A stretch of 64,000 nt of DNA from Phytophthora sp. 'mugwort' (GCA_033558025.1 JAUCEF010000005.1:1798001-1862000), one strand, 5' to 3'. Positions 47,549-60,522 are shown, counted from the stretch's first letter. Notes: generated by a model not told the origin, from the letters alone. Translations and numbers: made by a program.

Positions 47549-48015
47549 GGCAAGAGCATACCACACACAACCAAAACAAAAATTCACACAAAACCGAAGC
47601 AATGCACACACGCTGGCTCCACCACGCGCTTCTCCCCATTATTGCGCTGCTCTACAGCCTCCACTTCATCCTGCCATCCGCTTTCTTCTTCCTCCAAACT
47701 TACATCCGCTCAAACATATCGCCTTATACGATGCCTTTCGCAGTCCACAGCGATCGATTCGCGCGTCGACAAGCCCCGCCAGATCCACTGCCACCTAGCG
47801 CAAGCGTCAGTGACCGTCTACACAACCGTAAACAAAAGCGAGGCTCAAACCACCCGTTCGGCATTGAGCCGTCGAGGCACACCCAGTCGAGTCCGTTTGA
47901 AGGTGTGTCGCGACTTTGGATTGGCTGGTATGCGTCGCCGAACCACAGTATGCCCCGCATCAGGCTGAAGAAGACGCAAAAGCCGGCGCGCTCGAGGAAT
48001 GAGAAGAGAGCAAAA

Positions 48016-48088
48016 TGGTCATACAGGGGCTCGAACCCTGGACCGCAGCGTTATTAGCACTGTGCTCTACCGACTGAGCTATACGACC
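48016..48088 (-). tRNA. tRNA-Ile-AAT: tRNA-Ile(AAU) copy 89
   Basis: 3' site G; tract GC; CT class C (544-bp unit). Confidence 0.97.
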
Positions 48089-48559
48089 GGCAAGAGCATA
48101 CCACACACAACCAAAGCAAAAATTCACACAAAACCGAAGCAATGCACACACGCTGGCTCCACCACGCGCTTCTCCCCATTATTGCGCTGCTCTACAGCCT
48201 CCACTTCATCCTGCCATCCGCTTTCTTCTTCCTCCATCCAAACTTACATCCGCTCAAACATATCGCCTTATACGATGCCTTTCGCAGTCCACAGCGATCG
48301 ATTCGCGCGTCGACAAGCCCCGCCAGATCCACTGCCACCTAGCGCAAGCGTCAGTGACCGTCTACACAACCGTAAACAAAAGCGAGGCTCAAACCACCCG
48401 TTCGGCATTGAGCCGTCGAGGCACACCCAGTCGAGTCCGTTTGAAGGTGTGTCGCGACTTTGGATTGGCTGGTATGCGTCGCCGAACCACAGTATGCCCC
48501 GCATCAGGCTGAAGAAGACGCAAAAGCCTGCGCGCTCGAGGAATGAGAAGAGAGCAAAA

Positions 48560-48632
48560 TGGTCATACAGGGGCTCGAACCCTGGACCGCAGCGTTATTA
48601 GCACTGTGCTCTACCGACTGAGCTATACGACC
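48560..48632 (-). tRNA. tRNA-Ile-AAT: tRNA-Ile(AAU) copy 90
   Basis: 3' site T; T at -9, G at -17; tract GC; CT class A. Confidence 0.97.
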
Positions 48633-49099
48633 GGCAAGAGTATACCACGCACAACCAAAGCAAAAATTCACACAAAACCGAAGCAATGCACACACGCTGG
48701 CTCCACCACGCGCTTCTCCCCATTATTGCGCTGCTCTACAGCCTCCACTTCATCCTGCCATCCGCTTTCTTCTCCATCCAAACTTACATCCGCTCAAACA
48801 TATCGCCTTATACGATGCCTTTCGCAGTCCACAGCGATCGATTCGCGCGTCGACAAGCCCCGCCAGATCCACTGCCACCTAGCGCAAGCGTCAGTGACCG
48901 TCTACACAACCGTAAACAAAAGCGAGGCTCAAACCACCCGTTCGGCATTGAGCCGTCGAGGCACACCCAGTCGAGTCCGTTTGAAGGTGTGTCGCGACTT
49001 TGGATTGGCTGGTATGCGTCGCCGAACCACAGTATGCCCCGCATCAGGCTGAAGAAGACGCAAAAGCCGGCGCGCTCGAGGAATGAGAAGAGAGCAAAA

Positions 49100-49172
49100 T
49101 GGTCATACAGGGGCTCGAACCCTGGACCGCAGCGTTATTAGCACTGTGCTCTACCGACTGAGCTATACGACC
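49100..49172 (-). tRNA. tRNA-Ile-AAT: tRNA-Ile(AAU) copy 91
   Basis: 3' site G; tract GC; CT class A. Confidence 0.97.
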
Positions 49173-49639
49173 GGCAAGAGCATACCACACACAACCAAAG
49201 CAAAAATTCACACAAAACCGAAGCAATGCACACACGCTGGCTCCACCACGCGCTTCTCCCCATTATTGCGCTGCTCTACAGCCTCCACTTCATCCTGCCA
49301 TCCGCTTTCTTCTCCATCCAAACTTACATCCGCTCAAACATATCGCCTTATACGATGCCTTTCGCAGTCCACAGCGATCGATTCGCGCGTCGACAAGCCC
49401 CGCCAGATCCACTGCCACCTAGCGCAAGCGTCAGTGACCGTCTACACAACCGTAAACAAAAGCGAGGCTCAAACCACCCGTTCGGCATTGAGCCGTCGAG
49501 GCACACCCAGTCGAGTCCGTTTGAAGGTGTGTCGCGACTTTGGATTGGCTGGTATGCGTCGCCGAACCACAGTATGCCCCGCATCAGGCTGAAGAAGACG
49601 CAAAAGCCTGCGCGCTCGAGGAATGAGAAGAGAGCAAAA

Positions 49640-49712
49640 TGGTCATACAGGGGCTCGAACCCTGGACCGCAGCGTTATTAGCACTGTGCTCTACCGACTG
49701 AGCTATACGACC
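49640..49712 (-). tRNA. tRNA-Ile-AAT: tRNA-Ile(AAU) copy 92
   Basis: 3' site T; T at -9, G at -17; tract AC; CT class A. Confidence 0.97.
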
Positions 49713-50179
49713 GGCAAGAGTATACCACGCACAACCAAAACAAAAATTCACACAAAACCGAAGCAATGCACACACGCTGGCTCCACCACGCGCTTCTCCC
49801 CATTATTGCGCTGCTCTACAGCCTCCACTTCATCCTGCCATCCGCTTTCTTCTCCATCCAAACTTACATCCGCTCAAACATATCGCCTTATACGATGCCT
49901 TTCGCAGTCCACAGCGATCGATTCGCGCGTCGACAAGCCCCGCCAGATCCACTGCCACCTAGCGCAAGCGTCAGTGACCGTCTACACAACCGTAAACAAA
50001 AGCGAGGCTCAAACCACCCGTTCGGCATTGAGCCGTCGAGGCACACCCAGTCGAGTCCGTTTGAAGGTGTGTCGCGACTTTGGATTGGCTGGTATGCGTC
50101 GCCGAACCACAGTATGCCCCGCATCAGGCTGAAGAAGACGCAAAAGCCTGCGCGCTCGAGGAATGAGAAGAGAGCAAAA

Positions 50180-50252
50180 TGGTCATACAGGGGCTCGAAC
50201 CCTGGACCGCAGCGTTATTAGCACTGTGCTCTACCGACTGAGCTATACGACC
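50180..50252 (-). tRNA. tRNA-Ile-AAT: tRNA-Ile(AAU) copy 93
   Basis: 3' site T; tract A10; CT class A; private C at 50435. Confidence 0.97.
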
Positions 50253-50719
50253 GGCAAGAGCATACCACACACAACCAAAAAAAAAATTCACACAAAACCG
50301 AAGCAATGCACACACGCTGGCTCCACCACGCGCTTCTCCCCATTATTGCGCTGCTCTACAGCCTCCACTTCATCCTGCCATCCGCTTTCTTCTCCATCCA
50401 AACTTACATCCGCTCAAACATATCGCCTTATACGCTGCCTTTCGCAGTCCACAGCGATCGATTCGCGCGTCGACAAGCCCCGCCAGATCCACTGCCACCT
50501 AGCGCAAGCGTCAGTGACCGTCTACACAACCGTAAACAAAAGCGAGGCTCAAACCACCCGTTCGGCATTGAGCCGTCGAGGCACACCCAGTCGAGTCCGT
50601 TTGAAGGTGTGTCGCGACTTTGGATTGGCTGGTATGCGTCGCCGAACCACAGTATGCCCCGCATCAGGCTGAAGAAGACGCAAAAGCCTGCGCGCTCGAG
50701 GAATGAGAAGAGAGCAAAA

Positions 50720-50792
50720 TGGTCATACAGGGGCTCGAACCCTGGACCGCAGCGTTATTAGCACTGTGCTCTACCGACTGAGCTATACGACC
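50720..50792 (-). tRNA. tRNA-Ile-AAT: tRNA-Ile(AAU) copy 94
   Basis: 3' site T; tract A10; CT class A. Confidence 0.97.
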
Positions 50793-51259
50793 GGCAAGAG
50801 CATACCACACACAACCAAAAAAAAAATTCACACAAAACCGAAGCAATGCACACACGCTGGCTCCACCACGCGCTTCTCCCCATTATTGCGCTGCTCTACA
50901 GCCTCCACTTCATCCTGCCATCCGCTTTCTTCTCCATCCAAACTTACATCCGCTCAAACATATCGCCTTATACGATGCCTTTCGCAGTCCACAGCGATCG
51001 ATTCGCGCGTCGACAAGCCCCGCCAGATCCACTGCCACCTAGCGCAAGCGTCAGTGACCGTCTACACAACCGTAAACAAAAGCGAGGCTCAAACCACCCG
51101 TTCGGCATTGAGCCGTCGAGGCACACCCAGTCGAGTCCGTTTGAAGGTGTGTCGCGACTTTGGATTGGCTGGTATGCGTCGCCGAACCACAGTATGCCCC
51201 GCATCAGGCTGAAGAAGACGCAAAAGCCGGCGCGCTCGAGGAATGAGAAGAGAGCAAAA

Positions 51260-51332
51260 TGGTCATACAGGGGCTCGAACCCTGGACCGCAGCGTTATTA
51301 GCACTGTGCTCTACCGACTGAGCTATACGACC
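51260..51332 (-). tRNA. tRNA-Ile-AAT: tRNA-Ile(AAU) copy 95
   Basis: 3' site G; tract GC; CT class A. Confidence 0.97.
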
Positions 51333-51799
51333 GGCAAGAGCATACCACACACAACCAAAGCAAAAATTCACACAAAACCGAAGCAATGCACACACGCTGG
51401 CTCCACCACGCGCTTCTCCCCATTATTGCGCTGCTCTACAGCCTCCACTTCATCCTGCCATCCGCTTTCTTCTCCATCCAAACTTACATCCGCTCAAACA
51501 TATCGCCTTATACGATGCCTTTCGCAGTCCACAGCGATCGATTCGCGCGTCGACAAGCCCCGCCAGATCCACTGCCACCTAGCGCAAGCGTCAGTGACCG
51601 TCTACACAACCGTAAACAAAAGCGAGGCTCAAACCACCCGTTCGGCATTGAGCCGTCGAGGCACACCCAGTCGAGTCCGTTTGAAGGTGTGTCGCGACTT
51701 TGGATTGGCTGGTATGCGTCGCCGAACCACAGTATGCCCCGCATCAGGCTGAAGAAGACGCAAAAGCCTGCGCGCTCGAGGAATGAGAAGAGAGCAAAA

Positions 51800-51872
51800 T
51801 GGTCATACAGGGGCTCGAACCCTGGACCGCAGCGTTATTAGCACTGTGCTCTACCGACTGAGCTATACGACC
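51800..51872 (-). tRNA. tRNA-Ile-AAT: tRNA-Ile(AAU) copy 96
   Basis: 3' site T; tract GC; CT class A. Confidence 0.97.
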
Positions 51873-52339
51873 GGCAAGAGCATACCACACACAACCAAAG
51901 CAAAAATTCACACAAAACCGAAGCAATGCACACACGCTGGCTCCACCACGCGCTTCTCCCCATTATTGCGCTGCTCTACAGCCTCCACTTCATCCTGCCA
52001 TCCGCTTTCTTCTCCATCCAAACTTACATCCGCTCAAACATATCGCCTTATACGATGCCTTTCGCAGTCCACAGCGATCGATTCGCGCGTCGACAAGCCC
52101 CGCCAGATCCACTGCCACCTAGCGCAAGCGTCAGTGACCGTCTACACAACCGTAAACAAAAGCGAGGCTCAAACCACCCGTTCGGCATTGAGCCGTCGAG
52201 GCACACCCAGTCGAGTCCGTTTGAAGGTGTGTCGCGACTTTGGATTGGCTGGTATGCGTCGCCGAACCACAGTATGCCCCGCATCAGGCTGAAGAAGACG
52301 CAAAAGCCTGCGCGCTCGAGGAATGAGAAGAGAGCAAAA

Positions 52340-52412
52340 TGGTCATACAGGGGCTCGAACCCTGGACCGCAGCGTTATTAGCACTGTGCTCTACCGACTG
52401 AGCTATACGACC
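52340..52412 (-). tRNA. tRNA-Ile-AAT: tRNA-Ile(AAU) copy 97
   Basis: 3' site T; tract GC; CT class A. Confidence 0.97.
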
Positions 52413-52879
52413 GGCAAGAGCATACCACACACAACCAAAGCAAAAATTCACACAAAACCGAAGCAATGCACACACGCTGGCTCCACCACGCGCTTCTCCC
52501 CATTATTGCGCTGCTCTACAGCCTCCACTTCATCCTGCCATCCGCTTTCTTCTCCATCCAAACTTACATCCGCTCAAACATATCGCCTTATACGATGCCT
52601 TTCGCAGTCCACAGCGATCGATTCGCGCGTCGACAAGCCCCGCCAGATCCACTGCCACCTAGCGCAAGCGTCAGTGACCGTCTACACAACCGTAAACAAA
52701 AGCGAGGCTCAAACCACCCGTTCGGCATTGAGCCGTCGAGGCACACCCAGTCGAGTCCGTTTGAAGGTGTGTCGCGACTTTGGATTGGCTGGTATGCGTC
52801 GCCGAACCACAGTATGCCCCGCATCAGGCTGAAGAAGACGCAAAAGCCTGCGCGCTCGAGGAATGAGAAGAGAGCAAAA

Positions 52880-52952
52880 TGGTCATACAGGGGCTCGAAC
52901 CCTGGACCGCAGCGTTATTAGCACTGTGCTCTACCGACTGAGCTATACGACC
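52880..52952 (-). tRNA. tRNA-Ile-AAT: tRNA-Ile(AAU) copy 98
   Basis: 3' site T; tract A10; CT class A. Confidence 0.97.
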
Positions 52953-53419
52953 GGCAAGAGCATACCACACACAACCAAAAAAAAAATTCACACAAAACCG
53001 AAGCAATGCACACACGCTGGCTCCACCACGCGCTTCTCCCCATTATTGCGCTGCTCTACAGCCTCCACTTCATCCTGCCATCCGCTTTCTTCTCCATCCA
53101 AACTTACATCCGCTCAAACATATCGCCTTATACGATGCCTTTCGCAGTCCACAGCGATCGATTCGCGCGTCGACAAGCCCCGCCAGATCCACTGCCACCT
53201 AGCGCAAGCGTCAGTGACCGTCTACACAACCGTAAACAAAAGCGAGGCTCAAACCACCCGTTCGGCATTGAGCCGTCGAGGCACACCCAGTCGAGTCCGT
53301 TTGAAGGTGTGTCGCGACTTTGGATTGGCTGGTATGCGTCGCCGAACCACAGTATGCCCCGCATCAGGCTGAAGAAGACGCAAAAGCCGGCGCGCTCGAG
53401 GAATGAGAAGAGAGCAAAA

Positions 53420-53492
53420 TGGTCATACAGGGGCTCGAACCCTGGACCGCAGCGTTATTAGCACTGTGCTCTACCGACTGAGCTATACGACC
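53420..53492 (-). tRNA. tRNA-Ile-AAT: tRNA-Ile(AAU) copy 99
   Basis: 3' site G; tract AC; CT class A. Confidence 0.97.
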
Positions 53493-53959
53493 GGCAAGAG
53501 CATACCACACACAACCAAAACAAAAATTCACACAAAACCGAAGCAATGCACACACGCTGGCTCCACCACGCGCTTCTCCCCATTATTGCGCTGCTCTACA
53601 GCCTCCACTTCATCCTGCCATCCGCTTTCTTCTCCATCCAAACTTACATCCGCTCAAACATATCGCCTTATACGATGCCTTTCGCAGTCCACAGCGATCG
53701 ATTCGCGCGTCGACAAGCCCCGCCAGATCCACTGCCACCTAGCGCAAGCGTCAGTGACCGTCTACACAACCGTAAACAAAAGCGAGGCTCAAACCACCCG
53801 TTCGGCATTGAGCCGTCGAGGCACACCCAGTCGAGTCCGTTTGAAGGTGTGTCGCGACTTTGGATTGGCTGGTATGCGTCGCCGAACCACAGTATGCCCC
53901 GCATCAGGCTGAAGAAGACGCAAAAGCCGGCGCGCTCGAGGAATGAGAAGAGAGCAAAA

Positions 53960-54032
53960 TGGTCATACAGGGGCTCGAACCCTGGACCGCAGCGTTATTA
54001 GCACTGTGCTCTACCGACTGAGCTATACGACC
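53960..54032 (-). tRNA. tRNA-Ile-AAT: tRNA-Ile(AAU) copy 100
   Basis: 3' site G; tract GC; CT class A. Confidence 0.97.
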
Positions 54033-54499
54033 GGCAAGAGCATACCACACACAACCAAAGCAAAAATTCACACAAAACCGAAGCAATGCACACACGCTGG
54101 CTCCACCACGCGCTTCTCCCCATTATTGCGCTGCTCTACAGCCTCCACTTCATCCTGCCATCCGCTTTCTTCTCCATCCAAACTTACATCCGCTCAAACA
54201 TATCGCCTTATACGATGCCTTTCGCAGTCCACAGCGATCGATTCGCGCGTCGACAAGCCCCGCCAGATCCACTGCCACCTAGCGCAAGCGTCAGTGACCG
54301 TCTACACAACCGTAAACAAAAGCGAGGCTCAAACCACCCGTTCGGCATTGAGCCGTCGAGGCACACCCAGTCGAGTCCGTTTGAAGGTGTGTCGCGACTT
54401 TGGATTGGCTGGTATGCGTCGCCGAACCACAGTATGCCCCGCATCAGGCTGAAGAAGACGCAAAAGCCTGCGCGCTCGAGGAATGAGAAGAGAGCAAAA

Positions 54500-54572
54500 T
54501 GGTCATACAGGGGCTCGAACCCTGGACCGCAGCGTTATTAGCACTGTGCTCTACCGACTGAGCTATACGACC
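54500..54572 (-). tRNA. tRNA-Ile-AAT: tRNA-Ile(AAU) copy 101
   Basis: 3' site T; T at -9, G at -17; tract A10; CT class A. Confidence 0.97.
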
Positions 54573-55039
54573 GGCAAGAGTATACCACGCACAACCAAAA
54601 AAAAAATTCACACAAAACCGAAGCAATGCACACACGCTGGCTCCACCACGCGCTTCTCCCCATTATTGCGCTGCTCTACAGCCTCCACTTCATCCTGCCA
54701 TCCGCTTTCTTCTCCATCCAAACTTACATCCGCTCAAACATATCGCCTTATACGATGCCTTTCGCAGTCCACAGCGATCGATTCGCGCGTCGACAAGCCC
54801 CGCCAGATCCACTGCCACCTAGCGCAAGCGTCAGTGACCGTCTACACAACCGTAAACAAAAGCGAGGCTCAAACCACCCGTTCGGCATTGAGCCGTCGAG
54901 GCACACCCAGTCGAGTCCGTTTGAAGGTGTGTCGCGACTTTGGATTGGCTGGTATGCGTCGCCGAACCACAGTATGCCCCGCATCAGGCTGAAGAAGACG
55001 CAAAAGCCTGCGCGCTCGAGGAATGAGAAGAGAGCAAAA

Positions 55040-55112
55040 TGGTCATACAGGGGCTCGAACCCTGGACCGCAGCGTTATTAGCACTGTGCTCTACCGACTG
55101 AGCTATACGACC
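55040..55112 (-). tRNA. tRNA-Ile-AAT: tRNA-Ile(AAU) copy 102
   Basis: 3' site T; T at -2; tract GC; CT class A. Confidence 0.97.
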
Positions 55113-55579
55113 GTCAAGAGCATACCACACACAACCAAAGCAAAAATTCACACAAAACCGAAGCAATGCACACACGCTGGCTCCACCACGCGCTTCTCCC
55201 CATTATTGCGCTGCTCTACAGCCTCCACTTCATCCTGCCATCCGCTTTCTTCTCCATCCAAACTTACATCCGCTCAAACATATCGCCTTATACGATGCCT
55301 TTCGCAGTCCACAGCGATCGATTCGCGCGTCGACAAGCCCCGCCAGATCCACTGCCACCTAGCGCAAGCGTCAGTGACCGTCTACACAACCGTAAACAAA
55401 AGCGAGGCTCAAACCACCCGTTCGGCATTGAGCCGTCGAGGCACACCCAGTCGAGTCCGTTTGAAGGTGTGTCGCGACTTTGGATTGGCTGGTATGCGTC
55501 GCCGAACCACAGTATGCCCCGCATCAGGCTGAAGAAGACGCAAAAGCCTGCGCGCTCGAGGAATGAGAAGAGAGCAAAA

Positions 55580-55652
55580 TGGTCATACAGGGGCTCGAAC
55601 CCTGGACCGCAGCGTTATTAGCACTGTGCTCTACCGACTGAGCTATACGACC
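55580..55652 (-). tRNA. tRNA-Ile-AAT: tRNA-Ile(AAU) copy 103
   Basis: 3' site T; T at -2; tract GC; CT class A. Confidence 0.97.
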
Positions 55653-56119
55653 GTCAAGAGCATACCACACACAACCAAAGCAAAAATTCACACAAAACCG
55701 AAGCAATGCACACACGCTGGCTCCACCACGCGCTTCTCCCCATTATTGCGCTGCTCTACAGCCTCCACTTCATCCTGCCATCCGCTTTCTTCTCCATCCA
55801 AACTTACATCCGCTCAAACATATCGCCTTATACGATGCCTTTCGCAGTCCACAGCGATCGATTCGCGCGTCGACAAGCCCCGCCAGATCCACTGCCACCT
55901 AGCGCAAGCGTCAGTGACCGTCTACACAACCGTAAACAAAAGCGAGGCTCAAACCACCCGTTCGGCATTGAGCCGTCGAGGCACACCCAGTCGAGTCCGT
56001 TTGAAGGTGTGTCGCGACTTTGGATTGGCTGGTATGCGTCGCCGAACCACAGTATGCCCCGCATCAGGCTGAAGAAGACGCAAAAGCCTGCGCGCTCGAG
56101 GAATGAGAAGAGAGCAAAA

Positions 56120-56192
56120 TGGTCATACAGGGGCTCGAACCCTGGACCGCAGCGTTATTAGCACTGTGCTCTACCGACTGAGCTATACGACC
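56120..56192 (-). tRNA. tRNA-Ile-AAT: tRNA-Ile(AAU) copy 104
   Basis: 3' site T; T at -2; tract GC; CT class A. Confidence 0.97.
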
Positions 56193-56659
56193 GTCAAGAG
56201 CATACCACACACAACCAAAGCAAAAATTCACACAAAACCGAAGCAATGCACACACGCTGGCTCCACCACGCGCTTCTCCCCATTATTGCGCTGCTCTACA
56301 GCCTCCACTTCATCCTGCCATCCGCTTTCTTCTCCATCCAAACTTACATCCGCTCAAACATATCGCCTTATACGATGCCTTTCGCAGTCCACAGCGATCG
56401 ATTCGCGCGTCGACAAGCCCCGCCAGATCCACTGCCACCTAGCGCAAGCGTCAGTGACCGTCTACACAACCGTAAACAAAAGCGAGGCTCAAACCACCCG
56501 TTCGGCATTGAGCCGTCGAGGCACACCCAGTCGAGTCCGTTTGAAGGTGTGTCGCGACTTTGGATTGGCTGGTATGCGTCGCCGAACCACAGTATGCCCC
56601 GCATCAGGCTGAAGAAGACGCAAAAGCCTGCGCGCTCGAGGAATGAGAAGAGAGCAAAA

Positions 56660-56732
56660 TGGTCATACAGGGGCTCGAACCCTGGACCGCAGCGTTATTA
56701 GCACTGTGCTCTACCGACTGAGCTATACGACC
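56660..56732 (-). tRNA. tRNA-Ile-AAT: tRNA-Ile(AAU) copy 105
   Basis: 3' site T; T at -2; tract GC; CT class A. Confidence 0.97.
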
Positions 56733-57199
56733 GTCAAGAGCATACCACACACAACCAAAGCAAAAATTCACACAAAACCGAAGCAATGCACACACGCTGG
56801 CTCCACCACGCGCTTCTCCCCATTATTGCGCTGCTCTACAGCCTCCACTTCATCCTGCCATCCGCTTTCTTCTCCATCCAAACTTACATCCGCTCAAACA
56901 TATCGCCTTATACGATGCCTTTCGCAGTCCACAGCGATCGATTCGCGCGTCGACAAGCCCCGCCAGATCCACTGCCACCTAGCGCAAGCGTCAGTGACCG
57001 TCTACACAACCGTAAACAAAAGCGAGGCTCAAACCACCCGTTCGGCATTGAGCCGTCGAGGCACACCCAGTCGAGTCCGTTTGAAGGTGTGTCGCGACTT
57101 TGGATTGGCTGGTATGCGTCGCCGAACCACAGTATGCCCCGCATCAGGCTGAAGAAGACGCAAAAGCCTGCGCGCTCGAGGAATGAGAAGAGAGCAAAA

Positions 57200-57272
57200 T
57201 GGTCATACAGGGGCTCGAACCCTGGACCGCAGCGTTATTAGCACTGTGCTCTACCGACTGAGCTATACGACC
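57200..57272 (-). tRNA. tRNA-Ile-AAT: tRNA-Ile(AAU) copy 106
   Basis: 3' site T; tract GC; CT class A; T at 57539. Confidence 0.97.
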
Positions 57273-57739
57273 GGCAAGAGCATACCACACACAACCAAAG
57301 CAAAAATTCACACAAAACCGAAGCAATGCACACACGCTGGCTCCACCACGCGCTTCTCCCCATTATTGCGCTGCTCTACAGCCTCCACTTCATCCTGCCA
57401 TCCGCTTTCTTCTCCATCCAAACTTACATCCGCTCAAACATATCGCCTTATACGATGCCTTTCGCAGTCCACAGCGATCGATTCGCGCGTCGACAAGCCC
57501 CGCCAGATCCACTGCCACCTAGCGCAAGCGTCAGTGACTGTCTACACAACCGTAAACAAAAGCGAGGCTCAAACCACCCGTTCGGCATTGAGCCGTCGAG
57601 GCACACCCAGTCGAGTCCGTTTGAAGGTGTGTCGCGACTTTGGATTGGCTGGTATGCGTCGCCGAACCACAGTATGCCCCGCATCAGGCTGAAGAAGACG
57701 CAAAAGCCTGCGCGCTCGAGGAATGAGAAGAGAGCAAAA

Positions 57740-57812
57740 TGGTCATACAGGGGCTCGAACCCTGGACCGCAGCGTTATTAGCACTGTGCTCTACCGACTG
57801 AGCTATACGACC
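57740..57812 (-). tRNA. tRNA-Ile-AAT: tRNA-Ile(AAU) copy 107
   Basis: 3' site T; tract GC; CT class A. Confidence 0.97.
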
Positions 57813-58279
57813 GGCAAGAGCATACCACACACAACCAAAGCAAAAATTCACACAAAACCGAAGCAATGCACACACGCTGGCTCCACCACGCGCTTCTCCC
57901 CATTATTGCGCTGCTCTACAGCCTCCACTTCATCCTGCCATCCGCTTTCTTCTCCATCCAAACTTACATCCGCTCAAACATATCGCCTTATACGATGCCT
58001 TTCGCAGTCCACAGCGATCGATTCGCGCGTCGACAAGCCCCGCCAGATCCACTGCCACCTAGCGCAAGCGTCAGTGACCGTCTACACAACCGTAAACAAA
58101 AGCGAGGCTCAAACCACCCGTTCGGCATTGAGCCGTCGAGGCACACCCAGTCGAGTCCGTTTGAAGGTGTGTCGCGACTTTGGATTGGCTGGTATGCGTC
58201 GCCGAACCACAGTATGCCCCGCATCAGGCTGAAGAAGACGCAAAAGCCTGCGCGCTCGAGGAATGAGAAGAGAGCAAAA

Positions 58280-58352
58280 TGGTCATACAGGGGCTCGAAC
58301 CCTGGACCGCAGCGTTATTAGCACTGTGCTCTACCGACTGAGCTATACGACC
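58280..58352 (-). tRNA. tRNA-Ile-AAT: tRNA-Ile(AAU) copy 108
   Basis: 3' site T; tract GC; CT class A. Confidence 0.97.
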
Positions 58353-58819
58353 GGCAAGAGCATACCACACACAACCAAAGCAAAAATTCACACAAAACCG
58401 AAGCAATGCACACACGCTGGCTCCACCACGCGCTTCTCCCCATTATTGCGCTGCTCTACAGCCTCCACTTCATCCTGCCATCCGCTTTCTTCTCCATCCA
58501 AACTTACATCCGCTCAAACATATCGCCTTATACGATGCCTTTCGCAGTCCACAGCGATCGATTCGCGCGTCGACAAGCCCCGCCAGATCCACTGCCACCT
58601 AGCGCAAGCGTCAGTGACCGTCTACACAACCGTAAACAAAAGCGAGGCTCAAACCACCCGTTCGGCATTGAGCCGTCGAGGCACACCCAGTCGAGTCCGT
58701 TTGAAGGTGTGTCGCGACTTTGGATTGGCTGGTATGCGTCGCCGAACCACAGTATGCCCCGCATCAGGCTGAAGAAGACGCAAAAGCCTGCGCGCTCGAG
58801 GAATGAGAAGAGAGCAAAA

Positions 58820-58892
58820 TGGTCATACAGGGGCTCGAACCCTGGACCGCAGCGTTATTAGCACTGTGCTCTACCGACTGAGCTATACGACC
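58820..58892 (-). tRNA. tRNA-Ile-AAT: tRNA-Ile(AAU) copy 109
   Basis: 3' site T; T at -9; tract A10; CT class C (544-bp unit). Confidence 0.97.
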
Positions 58893-59363
58893 GGCAAGAG
58901 TATACCACACACAACCAAAAAAAAAATTCACACAAAACCGAAGCAATGCACACACGCTGGCTCCACCACGCGCTTCTCCCCATTATTGCGCTGCTCTACA
59001 GCCTCCACTTCATCCTGCCATCCGCTTTCTTCTTCCTCCATCCAAACTTACATCCGCTCAAACATATCGCCTTATACGATGCCTTTCGCAGTCCACAGCG
59101 ATCGATTCGCGCGTCGACAAGCCCCGCCAGATCCACTGCCACCTAGCGCAAGCGTCAGTGACCGTCTACACAACCGTAAACAAAAGCGAGGCTCAAACCA
59201 CCCGTTCGGCATTGAGCCGTCGAGGCACACCCAGTCGAGTCCGTTTGAAGGTGTGTCGCGACTTTGGATTGGCTGGTATGCGTCGCCGAACCACAGTATG
59301 CCCCGCATCAGGCTGAAGAAGACGCAAAAGCCTGCGCGCTCGAGGAATGAGAAGAGAGCAAAA

Positions 59364-59436
59364 TGGTCATACAGGGGCTCGAACCCTGGACCGCAGCGTT
59401 ATTAGCACTGTGCTCTACCGACTGAGCTATACGACC
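59364..59436 (-). tRNA. tRNA-Ile-AAT: tRNA-Ile(AAU) copy 110
   Basis: 3' site T; tract A12 at 59461-59472; CT class C (546-bp unit); private A at 59768. Confidence 0.97.
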
Positions 59437-59909
59437 GGCAAGAGCATACCACACACAACCAAAAAAAAAAAATTCACACAAAACCGAAGCAATGCACACA
59501 CGCTGGCTCCACCACGCGCTTCTCCCCATTATTGCGCTGCTCTACAGCCTCCACTTCATCCTGCCATCCGCTTTCTTCTTCCTCCATCCAAACTTACATC
59601 CGCTCAAACATATCGCCTTATACGATGCCTTTCGCAGTCCACAGCGATCGATTCGCGCGTCGACAAGCCCCGCCAGATCCACTGCCACCTAGCGCAAGCG
59701 TCAGTGACCGTCTACACAACCGTAAACAAAAGCGAGGCTCAAACCACCCGTTCGGCATTGAGCCGTCAAGGCACACCCAGTCGAGTCCGTTTGAAGGTGT
59801 GTCGCGACTTTGGATTGGCTGGTATGCGTCGCCGAACCACAGTATGCCCCGCATCAGGCTGAAGAAGACGCAAAAGCCGGCGCGCTCGAGGAATGAGAAG
59901 AGAGCAAAA

Positions 59910-59982
59910 TGGTCATACAGGGGCTCGAACCCTGGACCGCAGCGTTATTAGCACTGTGCTCTACCGACTGAGCTATACGACC
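59910..59982 (-). tRNA. tRNA-Ile-AAT: tRNA-Ile(AAU) copy 111
   Basis: 3' site G; tract GC; CT class A. Confidence 0.97.
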
Positions 59983-60449
59983 GGCAAGAGCATACCACAC
60001 ACAACCAAAGCAAAAATTCACACAAAACCGAAGCAATGCACACACGCTGGCTCCACCACGCGCTTCTCCCCATTATTGCGCTGCTCTACAGCCTCCACTT
60101 CATCCTGCCATCCGCTTTCTTCTCCATCCAAACTTACATCCGCTCAAACATATCGCCTTATACGATGCCTTTCGCAGTCCACAGCGATCGATTCGCGCGT
60201 CGACAAGCCCCGCCAGATCCACTGCCACCTAGCGCAAGCGTCAGTGACCGTCTACACAACCGTAAACAAAAGCGAGGCTCAAACCACCCGTTCGGCATTG
60301 AGCCGTCGAGGCACACCCAGTCGAGTCCGTTTGAAGGTGTGTCGCGACTTTGGATTGGCTGGTATGCGTCGCCGAACCACAGTATGCCCCGCATCAGGCT
60401 GAAGAAGACGCAAAAGCCGGCGCGCTCGAGGAATGAGAAGAGAGCAAAA

Positions 60450-60522
60450 TGGTCATACAGGGGCTCGAACCCTGGACCGCAGCGTTATTAGCACTGTGCT
60501 CTACCGACTGAGCTATACGACC
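60450..60522 (-). tRNA. tRNA-Ile-AAT: tRNA-Ile(AAU) copy 112
   Basis: 3' site G; tract GC with its final TT changed by C at 60557; CT class A. Confidence 0.97.

Larger units (their letters stand above)
55040..57199. repeat. Four identical consecutive units
   Basis: Copies 102-105 share T at the 3' site, T at -2, tract GC and CT class A, and no difference between them is visible. This looks like a recent local amplification of one unit. Confidence 0.88.
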
